Positions 45,782-53,169 of a stretch of DNA of 61,706 nucleotides are shown here, piece after piece (positions within the stretch are counted from its first letter, which is position 1; the number at the start of each line of letters is the position of its first letter). The DNA lies in NCBI RefSeq assembly GCF_030538285.1, contig NZ_JAUNUG010000014.1, positions 1 through 61,706 on the forward strand, written 5' to 3'. Origin of the DNA: Corynebacterium sp. GTDB taxonomy: Bacteria > Actinomycetota > Actinomycetes > Mycobacteriales > Mycobacteriaceae. Position numbers and translations under genes: made by a program. Below the pieces are notes generated by a model, which saw only the letters and a program-made list of their open reading frames with translations, was not told the DNA's origin and searched no databases.

Positions 45782-47233
45782 TTAGTCCCTGGGAGCCTCT
45801 TCTTCGCCCTTCTCGTCGACTTCCTCCCCGGGCTCCCCCGATTCCGTGGGAGCCGGAGGCTCTTCGTCCACCGCGGGCTCTTCATCCGACTCGGGCTCCG
45901 GCTCTGGATCTTCCTCAACGACTTCACCGTCGACGATCTCTTCCGGCTCTTCTTCCACCTCAGGTTCCGGTTCCGGAGCTTCCTCTGGTTCTGCTTCCGG
46001 TTCTTCCTTTGCTTCGCGACGCTCTGCCAGCTTCCCGATCAACGCCGCCGCCACACCGATACCGGCGGTCCAGGCGAAGGCGAGACCCGCGGTCAGCCAG
46101 TGCATGGGGCCGACCCCACCGATCTCCCCGAGACGCCCGGAGATGAGGTAGCCGGCAAGGAGGGTGAACAGGGCGACGAATGCGGCGGTGACCAGTGTCT
46201 GCACGATACTGAACCGCACCCCACCGAGGGCATAGGCCACGGCCATGGACGTAATGAGCAGCAGCAGGATCGACCACTGGTGCGCCCATCCCGGGATGAT
46301 GGCCAGCAGCGGCAGCGGGGGCAGGGCGGTGAGGTCAATGGCATACAGCGAGATGGATGCCGCGCCGATATGGAACTCGGAGCCGAAGAGCACCCCTACC
46401 GCGGCGATCACCGCGTTGGGGATATAGAGGAGGCTGATCAACGCCACCGCCAGCACACCGAGCCCACTGTTATATAGGGACGCCACCTCTACCTGGCGCT
46501 GCCAGCCGATCGCCGCCAGGGCGACGAGGATCACCAGGGCACCCGCGGACAGGTACATGAGGATGCGGGCGGCGATGGAGGCGGCGTCGATAAGCCATTC
46601 GGGGGCGTTGTAGCGTCGCAACAACGCGCGCCACAGGCGGCCGCCCATGCCGATACCCAGGGCCAGCGCGTGCAGGATGAGAGTGCGCGCGATGGCGTGG
46701 CCGAGTGGGGGCGGGCCGACGTCGAAGACGCGGCCAGCGTCCCACATCATGGCGGCGGCGATGAGCGTGAGGAGCAGGGGAATGCCGATGACGCCGGCGG
46801 CGAGGACCAACAGGTCGGCGATGCTCACCCGCTCGCGGACGGCGACGCGCACGCGGCGGGCGATGAGCGCCACCAGCCCCATGGCGGGCAGTAGGGGCAG
46901 GACACCAAGCACTGTGCCGTCCGCCACGACTGGGGAAAGGTTAAGAATCAGCCACATTTGGGCGATGGTGGCGGGCAGAGCCGCCAACGTGGTGCGTGTC
47001 ACAAGCAGCCCCGCCAGGGCCACCGCGATGATCGCCAGCACCACCACGCCGTGGGGGATGGCTGCCACCGGGAGATAACGACGCAGCCGCCCCTTCACAC
47101 CGGTCAGCGGCGTGGGGTCGGTGGCGCGGGTGCTGCCGTGGCGAACCGCCGCGTCACCTGCGGAAGTTCCACCGGTGCGGATCTTTCGCGGGCGCCGGAC
47201 GGGCCGGGACTGGGGGCTGGTTTTCTTGCTCAT
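45782..47233 (-). CDS. perM: Cell-division membrane protein PerM (DUF6350)
   Basis: A 483-residue polytopic membrane protein with about nine to ten helices after a basic N-terminus (SRPVRRPRKIRTGG). The C-terminal tail of about 80 residues is almost all Glu/Pro/Asp (EEPEAEPEEAPEPEPEVEEE). Position upstream of purN-purH matches Rv0955-Rv0957 of M. tuberculosis, where PerM is needed for division under stress. The ATG at 47233 is preceded by GGGGAGG. The identification rests mostly on synteny and topology. Confidence 0.82.
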   Translation of the reverse strand: MSKKTSPQSRPVRRPRKIRTGGTSAGDAAVRHGSTRATDPTPLTGVKGRLRRYLPVAAIPHGVVVLAIIAVALAGLLVTRTTLAALPATIAQMWLILNLSPVVADGTVLGVLPLLPAMGLVALIARRVRVAVRERVSIADLLVLAAGVIGIPLLLTLIAAAMMWDAGRVFDVGPPPLGHAIARTLILHALALGIGMGGRLWRALLRRYNAPEWLIDAASIAARILMYLSAGALVILVALAAIGWQRQVEVASLYNSGLGVLAVALISLLYIPNAVIAAVGVLFGSEFHIGAASISLYAIDLTALPPLPLLAIIPGWAHQWSILLLLITSMAVAYALGGVRFSIVQTLVTAAFVALFTLLAGYLISGRLGEIGGVGPMHWLTAGLAFAWTAGIGVAAALIGKLAERREAKEEPEAEPEEAPEPEPEVEEEPEEIVDGEVVEEDPEPEPESDEEPAVDEEPPAPTESGEPGEEVDEKGEEEAPRD

Positions 47234-47401
47234 CACCTCCCCACTGTGCCACGATGGACCCCTCGTGAGGGGGCGGCGCGACCCGTGTCACGCGGGGTGT
47301 GTGCGGGGGATGTAACGCTTGCCGCCCACACTGCGATTAAGGGCGAATCTGATTAATCGGTTGCCTCATCTAAATCGAGACGCTATTGTTACCGACCGTA
47401 G

Positions 47402-47420
47402 GTAACAAAGCGGTCACAAA
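47402..47420 (+). promoter_or_regulatory. MtrA-like direct repeat upstream of the M23 peptidase gene
   Basis: GTAACAAA, gcg, GTCACAAA: two 8-bp repeats with an 11-bp period, closely resembling mycobacterial MtrA sites. Additional GTTAC/GTAAC half-sites flank it (47389, 47424). It is 43 bp before the start codon. Binding is inferred. Confidence 0.5.
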
Positions 47421-47462
47421 CTCGTAACCCCGGGATTGTGGCAGACGACGGAAGAAGGCTTC

Positions 47463-48209
47463 ATGCGCATGACGACTGAGCGGTCGACCCGAGGAAAGCA
47501 CCGCAAGATCACCACCTCGCAGACCGCCAAGGGTCGTATCGCACTGGTGGCGGTTGCCACCGGCGCCGTCTCCACCGCAGGTGTCGGCGGCGCTGCTGCC
47601 GCTCAGCTGCAGGCCACCAACATAGCTGACACCGCTGTCACCACCCCGGATGTCGCCCTCGCGGCAAACACCTCCGATATCGCGGCGCAGGTCACTGAAG
47701 CCGCCCCGCAGATCCTGGCTATCGCCGAGCACAAGCCGGCTGATTACATCCAGGCCCAGTTCGACAAGGCCGTGGAGTTCGCCGACGTCCGCGCCCAGCT
47801 GGATCAGGCGCTGCGTGCTCCGTCCGTCGCCAAGCCGGCCGAGGGTGTGTTCACCTCCGGCTACGGCCCGCGCTGGGGCACCCTCCACGCCGGCATCGAC
47901 ATCGCCAACGCCGTGGGCACCCCGATCCTCGCCGTCATGGATGGCGTCGTGGTCGACTCCGGCCCGGCCTCCGGCTACGGCAACTGGATCCGCATCCAGC
48001 ACGAGGACGGCACCATCTCCCTCTACGGTCACATGGAGACCCTGGACGTCGCCGTCGGCCAGACCGTGACCGCCGGCCAGAAGATCGCCGGCATGGGCAA
48101 CCGCGGTTTCTCCACCGGTTCCCACCTGCACTTCGAGATCCACCCGGGCGGCCACGGCGCCGTCGATCCGGTTCCGTGGTTCGCGGAGCGCGGCATCACC
48201 ATCGCCTAA
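47463..48209 (+). CDS. Secreted M23-family metallopeptidase (LytM domain), copy A
   Basis: A 248-residue exported endopeptidase. The signal-like segment is IALVAVATGAVSTAGVGGAAAA (about 25-46), a helical linker follows to about 125, and the LytM domain carries all zinc and catalytic motifs: GTLHAGIDIANAVGTPILAV (H-x3-D), ISLYGHME and GSHLHFEIHPGG (H-x-H). It should cut peptidoglycan cross-links. GAAGAAGG precedes the ATG. A paralogue lies at 52375. An MtrA-like repeat stands upstream and a terminator at 48227. Confidence 0.93.
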   Translation: MRMTTERSTRGKHRKITTSQTAKGRIALVAVATGAVSTAGVGGAAAAQLQATNIADTAVTTPDVALAANTSDIAAQVTEAAPQILAIAEHKPADYIQAQFDKAVEFADVRAQLDQALRAPSVAKPAEGVFTSGYGPRWGTLHAGIDIANAVGTPILAVMDGVVVDSGPASGYGNWIRIQHEDGTISLYGHMETLDVAVGQTVTAGQKIAGMGNRGFSTGSHLHFEIHPGGHGAVDPVPWFAERGITIA

Positions 48210-48226
48210 CCTGTCACGCTTTAACA

Positions 48227-48254
48227 CCCCGGCCAGTTCCGTCGCTGGCCGGGG
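48227..48254 (+). terminator. Intrinsic terminator of the M23 gene copy A
   Basis: CCCCGGCCAG, 8-nt loop, CTGGCCGGGG, then TTTGCTGATT. Perfect 10-bp GC-rich stem. Confidence 0.85.
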
Positions 48255-48288
48255 TTTGCTGATTCTCTGGGATCCTTGCCACCGCACA

Positions 48289-48322
48289 GGTTACCGGGTA
48301 ACCTTCAAGTTACCGGGTAACC
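48289..48322. promoter_or_regulatory. Tandem palindromic operator in front of the PadR gene
   Basis: GGTTACCGGGTAACC (48289-48303) is repeated as GTTACCGGGTAACC (48309-48322). Each is symmetric about a single central base pair, and the copies are 19 bp apart, about two helical turns. They lie 31-64 bp before the regulator ATG, so they are the probable autoregulatory PadR site. Confidence 0.7.
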
Positions 48323-48352
48323 TACCCGCCCTTCCACAGCAAGGATCAGCCC

Positions 48353-48880
48353 ATGTCTATCAAGCATTCCCTGCTTGCGTTGCTGGTTGACGGGCCCCGT
48401 TCCGCCAGTCAACTCCAACAGCAGTTCAGCGAGCGGACCCAGTCCGTATGGCCGCTCAACATCGGCCAGGTCACCCAGACCCTCGCCCGTCTGGAACGCG
48501 ACAGCCTCATCACCGTCGCCGGCACCATCACGGGCGCCAACAATCGCCCCGCCGACACCTACCAACTCACCGACGCAGGCCACGCCCTTATCCAAACCTG
48601 GTGGGCAGAGCCCGTGCACCGGCCGGCCACCGAGCGCGATGAGCTCGTGATCAAGATCTCGCTTGCCGCACACCACCCCGGCATCGACCTCATCGCCCTG
48701 CTTGACCGCCAACGCCGCGCCACCATCGACCAGCTGCGCACGTTGAACCGGGCATCGCGTTCCCTCGATGACACCCGCACCGCCGAGCGTCTCCAGGTGG
48801 AGCGCCGCATCTTCGATCTCGAGGCCGAGGCCCGCTGGCTCGACCGCGTCGAGGCCCTCACCAACCCGAAGGAGTTCTGA
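48353..48880 (+). CDS. PadR-family transcriptional regulator
   Basis: 175 residues. The N-terminal winged helix reads KHSLLALLVDGPRSASQLQQ, then VWPLNIGQVTQTLARLERD and TDAGHALIQTWW. The C-terminal helical dimerisation arm (about 100-175) is typical of the longer PadR (Vir_act_alpha) group. It probably represses the ABC transporter genes directly downstream (1-bp gap) and itself, through the tandem operator. Confidence 0.9.
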   Translation: MSIKHSLLALLVDGPRSASQLQQQFSERTQSVWPLNIGQVTQTLARLERDSLITVAGTITGANNRPADTYQLTDAGHALIQTWWAEPVHRPATERDELVIKISLAAHHPGIDLIALLDRQRRATIDQLRTLNRASRSLDDTRTAERLQVERRIFDLEAEARWLDRVEALTNPKEF

Positions 48881-48881
48881 C

Positions 48882-49583
48882 ATGTCCCCCACTTCTCCCG
48901 CTCCCCTGGAGCTGCAGAACGTCACCTGCGTGTTCGGGGACGGCCCGCGCCGCGTCGTCGCCCTCGAAGACATCTCCCTCACCCTGGAACCAGGCGAACT
49001 CGTCGCCGTGATGGGACCCTCCGGTTCCGGCAAGTCGACGCTGCTCAATGTTGCGGGCCTCCTACAGGCGCCGACCTCCGGTCGGGTGCTTATCGACGGC
49101 GCCGACGCCGCCGACCTCTCCCCCTCCCGCGCCGCTCTTTTGCGTCGTTCGCGGATCGGTTTGGTTTTCCAGCACTACAACCTCGTTCCCACCTTGAGCG
49201 TCGGGGAGAACGTGTCCCTGCCCCTGGAGTTGGGCGGACTCAGCCCGGCGCAGTGCCGGGAGGCGGCGCGGATCGCGCTGCAGGAGGTCGGCCTCGAGGG
49301 ACTCGACGATCGTTTCCCGGAGGAGATCTCCGGCGGCCAGGCCCAGCGCGCGGCCATCGCCCGTGCGCTCATTGGTGAACGCTCCGTCCTGCTGGCCGAT
49401 GAGCCGACCGGCGCCCTGGACACCTCCACCGGTGACGCTGTGCTGCGTATTCTCCGCGAGCGCGTCGACGAAGGTGCCGCCGGCATGATCGTCACCCACG
49501 AGCCGCGCTTTGCCGGCTGGGCGGACCGCGTCATCGTGGTCCGCGACGGCCGCCTCGTCGACGATGGTGGTGAGCTGTCATGA
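48882..49583 (+). CDS. ABC transporter ATP-binding protein (LolD/MacB-like)
   Basis: 233 residues: Walker A GPSGSGKSTLLNVAG, the Q-loop in LVFQHYNLVPTLSVGENVSL, ABC signature ISGGQAQRAAIARAL, Walker B SVLLADEPTGALD and an H-loop in VTHEPRF. The type pairs with FtsX-like permeases for lipid or peptide export. It overlaps the permease gene by 4 bp. Substrate unknown. Confidence 0.93.
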   Translation: MSPTSPAPLELQNVTCVFGDGPRRVVALEDISLTLEPGELVAVMGPSGSGKSTLLNVAGLLQAPTSGRVLIDGADAADLSPSRAALLRRSRIGLVFQHYNLVPTLSVGENVSLPLELGGLSPAQCREAARIALQEVGLEGLDDRFPEEISGGQAQRAAIARALIGERSVLLADEPTGALDTSTGDAVLRILRERVDEGAAGMIVTHEPRFAGWADRVIVVRDGRLVDDGGELS

Positions 49584-52177
49584 GCACACTGCTCGCCGCC
49601 ACCCGCCCCACCCGGCGCGATATCCTGCGCCACCCGTGGCGCATCCTGGCCGCCGTCCTGCTTATCGCGCTGCCCGTGTTCGCCGGTTCGTGGATCCTTG
49701 CCACTGAGCATTCCGCCTCCACGGTGATGACCGGCCCCACCATCCGCACGTCCGCAGAACTCGGTGGGGATACCTGCCGGCAGTCCATCGACCGCTCGCG
49801 TCATGACTGTGAAGGTGACGTCCGGCCTGGGAGCGCGCTCGATCTACTCGAAGCACACCTGCCGGAAGGGTTCGAGGCGGAACTGCACTACACCTCCTGG
49901 GGTTCGGCCTCCACCGAGCATCGCCAGAGCACTCTCAACATCCGGCAGCGCCCCACCGGCGCACTCCCGCCCGCAGACGAGATCTATCTTCCCTCCTCCG
50001 CTGCAGCGGCCCTGCAGGTGGAAGCCGGAGATACCTTCACCTACACGCCCGATAGCTCGGAATTGGCCAGCGTCGAGCTGACCGTGGCCGGCATCTCGCC
50101 CGGTTTCGACGCCCTCGTTTCCGAGCCCACGCTGCTGGCCCCTACCGACTCTCCCGAATCCGCCGAGGAAACCTACCGCTCGACGTGGGTGATCACCGGA
50201 CCCCGGGAGTTCACCTGGGATGATGTTCTGGCGCTCAACGCGGTGGGCTTTACCGTGCGCGCGGAGGATGTCATCGACAATCCACCGCCGGCTGATGCGG
50301 TCCCGGAGGGATACCGCACGGTCCACCATCCGGCGACGGTCACCTCCGATGCCATGACCCTGTTCCTCATGATGGTCGCAGCCCTTGTCGTCGGCGTGCT
50401 GTTCCTCCTGGTCATCTCCCCGGTGTTCACCATCGCCACCACCCGCATGTCGCGAATTTTCGCGCTCATGAGCTCCCAGGGAGCCACCCCCGGACACATC
50501 CGCCTCGCGGTCCTCGCCTACGGACTGCTGGCCGGTGTCATCGGAGCGACGATCGGTGCCGTCCTCGGCGTCGGTGCCCACGCTATCTGGTGGATGTTCA
50601 CCTACCCGGGGTGGCCACAGGCCGTCCCCTGGGGATACGTGGCTCTTCTCTGGCTGCTGGCCGTGGTGGCGTCGACGGCGGCGGCGATGCTGCCGGCCTG
50701 GGTAGTGTCGCGGGCGTCGATAAGCGCGGGAGTCCAGGGTGCCGCCCCGGATCGCCTGCTGCAGTGGCGCCCGTGGATGGCCATTGGCCCCGTGGGGCTG
50801 GCCCTGCTGGCGGGAGGCATGTTGGTGGCCTGGCTGACTGTCGATCATGATGTGCTCACCTATTACGGGCCGCTGCCCGCGCTGGCCATGGTTGTGTTGC
50901 TGGCGGCGAGCGCACCCGCCCTGGTGTGGGTGATGGGCCGGGCCGGTCGAAAGGCGCCTGTGGCGTGGCGTCTGGCCCTGCGGGATGCGGGACGGCAGTC
51001 GCTGCGCAGTGTGCCCGCGCTGGCTGCGCTCATGGCGGTGCTGGCGGTATCCGTGGGCATCATCACCGGGGCGCAGGCTGCCCGCGAGCGTTCGCAGGAC
51101 CTCTTTGAGTCTGTGTACGAGAACGAGGCGATCCTCATCACCCCGGAAGGGCGGGGCGAGCACCGCCCACAGGAAGAGGACGTGAAGGATGTGATCACCC
51201 ATATCCAAAGCATCACCGGGCCTGCGGAACGCACCACCCTGCGCGGGGTGCACCCCAACTGGCACGGGGACAACTTCTATGAGATCAACTACGGGCAGCT
51301 ATGTGGCCCCGGAAACCAGTCTGAACAGTGCGCTCTGCTGGAGCGTTCGGATCGGGTGAGTGGGCCGCTGGAATGGGCGAGTGGGTCCTATCTTGAGGCC
51401 TCCCCCGAGATGCTCGATCTCCTCCGGATTGACGAGCCCGTCGACCTTTCCACCCCGGCGGTCCTGGTGCCCCGGGATTTCACCGTCGATGAGCTGACGC
51501 TGCAGCACAATGCCTATTCCGAGGGTCAGGACCCGGAGGTTCTCGACGAAGTGACCCTGCCCACCCTGCCCGTACTTCCGGAGCTGATGGTGGCGACCCT
51601 GATCACGCCCGCCGGGCTTGCGGAGCTCGGTGCGCCCGTCGACTACGTCGGCACCATTCTCACCCCCGCCGAGAAGATCACTTTCACCGAGCGCCGCGAC
51701 ATTGCCGCGTGGGTGAAAGAGGAGACAGTGGGCACGAGCGTCAACGTCCTGCCGCCGAACAACCGCCCCGACTGGTGGACTGCTGCCGCCGCCGGGATCC
51801 TCGGGCTCGGCGTGCTCGTGGTGGTCACCCTGGTGTTGGCATTGTCCTGGCAGGGTTCGCGTCGCCAGTTCGCGCTTATCGACGCCATCGGCGCACCGCC
51901 CTCACTTCCCTCCCGCGTTTCCGGTGCTTTCGCCGCCCTGCTCGCCCTGGCGGGCTCGCTGGCCGGCGTGGTGTCCGGATACCTGGCCGCGTGGTTCATG
52001 TCCACCCGGACGGTAGTGCACCCCACCGGTGTGGTGATGGAGACCGGGGCTGCTGGCTACCTGGCGCCTGACTGGTGGCTGTTGCTCGTCCTGCTCGTGC
52101 TCACCCCGGTGGCAGCGTGGGCGGTGGGCTCGCTGTTCCACCGCCGACTCGGCGAATTGGAGTATCGGGAGACCTAA
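49580..52177 (+). CDS. FtsX-like ABC transporter permease
   Basis: 865 residues. An N-terminal transmembrane segment (ILAAVLLIALPVFAGSWILA) is followed by a first large extracytoplasmic domain (about 40-260), four helices of an FtsX core (about 260-400 and 410-460), another helix with a second extracytoplasmic domain (about 500-730) and three final helices (about 735-850). This is the 10-helix two-FtsX layout of bacitracin/lipid-type exporters. With the ATPase and PadR regulator it may pump or sense a cell-envelope-active compound. Two CTTATCGACG words lie inside (50715, 51874). Confidence 0.88.
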   Translation: MSTLLAATRPTRRDILRHPWRILAAVLLIALPVFAGSWILATEHSASTVMTGPTIRTSAELGGDTCRQSIDRSRHDCEGDVRPGSALDLLEAHLPEGFEAELHYTSWGSASTEHRQSTLNIRQRPTGALPPADEIYLPSSAAAALQVEAGDTFTYTPDSSELASVELTVAGISPGFDALVSEPTLLAPTDSPESAEETYRSTWVITGPREFTWDDVLALNAVGFTVRAEDVIDNPPPADAVPEGYRTVHHPATVTSDAMTLFLMMVAALVVGVLFLLVISPVFTIATTRMSRIFALMSSQGATPGHIRLAVLAYGLLAGVIGATIGAVLGVGAHAIWWMFTYPGWPQAVPWGYVALLWLLAVVASTAAAMLPAWVVSRASISAGVQGAAPDRLLQWRPWMAIGPVGLALLAGGMLVAWLTVDHDVLTYYGPLPALAMVVLLAASAPALVWVMGRAGRKAPVAWRLALRDAGRQSLRSVPALAALMAVLAVSVGIITGAQAARERSQDLFESVYENEAILITPEGRGEHRPQEEDVKDVITHIQSITGPAERTTLRGVHPNWHGDNFYEINYGQLCGPGNQSEQCALLERSDRVSGPLEWASGSYLEASPEMLDLLRIDEPVDLSTPAVLVPRDFTVDELTLQHNAYSEGQDPEVLDEVTLPTLPVLPELMVATLITPAGLAELGAPVDYVGTILTPAEKITFTERRDIAAWVKEETVGTSVNVLPPNNRPDWWTAAAAGILGLGVLVVVTLVLALSWQGSRRQFALIDAIGAPPSLPSRVSGAFAALLALAGSLAGVVSGYLAAWFMSTRTVVHPTGVVMETGAAGYLAPDWWLLLVLLVLTPVAAWAVGSLFHRRLGELEYRET

Positions 52178-52374
52178 ATTACCCCCGCAGCTCTCACCCC
52201 ATAAAATTACTTGAGCCACTCTATTCACACCAGTAACAGGGGTCTGAGCTGCAGGGATGCCAGGTTCCTTATCGTTTCATGCCCGCGACCTGCGGTTTTC
52301 CACGTTGCCGCTGCGCGCTGCCCCCGGTACTTTTGACTCGACTCAATAAACACCACAGACCGAAGGCAGGACGC
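52178..52374. other. Intergenic region between ABC permease and M23 copy B
   Basis: 197 bp that carry the promoter for the M23 gene. A GTAACA half-site at 52221 recalls the MtrA-like repeats, but the second half is not at the 11-bp period. TTGACTCGACTCAATAAA near 52333 could contribute to a promoter. No terminator hairpin was recognised for the permease gene. Confidence 0.4.
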
Positions 52375-53169
52375 ATGCTCTCTCGCGCCGGAATCACGGC
52401 CACGCTCCTCACGACCGCACTGGCCGCCGGAGCCTTCACCCCCGCCGTTCAGGCACAGGAAGCCAACTTCCAGATCACCGACGAAGGCGTGACGGGTGCT
52501 GATCTCGACGACATCATCACCGCCCTCAATGCCCTCGGCAAGGTGGCGGAAACCGTCAACAACGCTGAGAGCACCGATGAGGAGTCCGAGGGCAGCTCCG
52601 ACTCCGACCTCCAGGTCATCCTCGACCCGCTGACCGCCCTGCTCAGCTCCATCTCCGTGGTCTCCCCCGAGGACCAGTCCATCCTGAGCGAACTCGAGGA
52701 GCTTGACGTTCTCAGCGACCTCACCGATATCGCCCCGGTCAGCCGCATGTCCCCGGTCCGTGGTGAGACCGCCGACGGCCGCACCGTCGTGTTCCCCACC
52801 TCCGGACGCTTCACCTCCGGCTACGGGGCCCGCTGGGGTGCCATGCACCAGGGCATCGACATTGCCGACCCCATCGGCACCCCGGTCCTCGCTGTCATGG
52901 ACGGCAATGTCATCTCTGCGGGCCCGGCCCAGGGCTTCGGCAAGTGGGTGCGCGTGCAGCACGACGACGGCTCGATCTCCGTCTACGGCCACGTCCACAC
53001 GATCGACGTCTCGCTCGGCCAGCGCGTCACCGCGGGCGACCAGATCGCCACCATCGGCAACGAGGGCCGCTCCACCGGCCCGCACTTGCACTTCGAGATC
53101 CGCCCCGACGGCAACAACCCGGTCGACCCCGTCACCTGGTTCGCCCAGCAGGGGATCACCGTCTCCTAG
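52375..53169 (+). CDS. Secreted M23-family metallopeptidase (LytM domain), copy B
   Basis: A 264-residue exported protein with a clean signal peptide (ITATLLTTALAAGAFTPAVQA, cleavage at QAQE). A Glu/Asp/Ser-rich linker (about 60-85) is followed by the LytM domain: GAMHQGIDIADPIGTPVLAV (H-x3-D), ISVYGHVH and GPHLHFEIRPDG (H-x-H). The domain is closely similar to copy A, but the linkers differ. AAGGCAGGA lies before the ATG. The two copies flank the PadR-ABC genes. The 3' end overlaps the convergent uvrD gene by 4 bp. Confidence 0.93.
   Translation: MLSRAGITATLLTTALAAGAFTPAVQAQEANFQITDEGVTGADLDDIITALNALGKVAETVNNAESTDEESEGSSDSDLQVILDPLTALLSSISVVSPEDQSILSELEELDVLSDLTDIAPVSRMSPVRGETADGRTVVFPTSGRFTSGYGARWGAMHQGIDIADPIGTPVLAVMDGNVISAGPAQGFGKWVRVQHDDGSISVYGHVHTIDVSLGQRVTAGDQIATIGNEGRSTGPHLHFEIRPDGNNPVDPVTWFAQQGITVS

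Noticed and set aside
47237-47462. Possible c-di-AMP (ydaO) riboswitch before the M23 gene
   Set aside because: The conserved core strings of that riboswitch are not present; the GTAAC/GTCAC repeats better fit a protein site.
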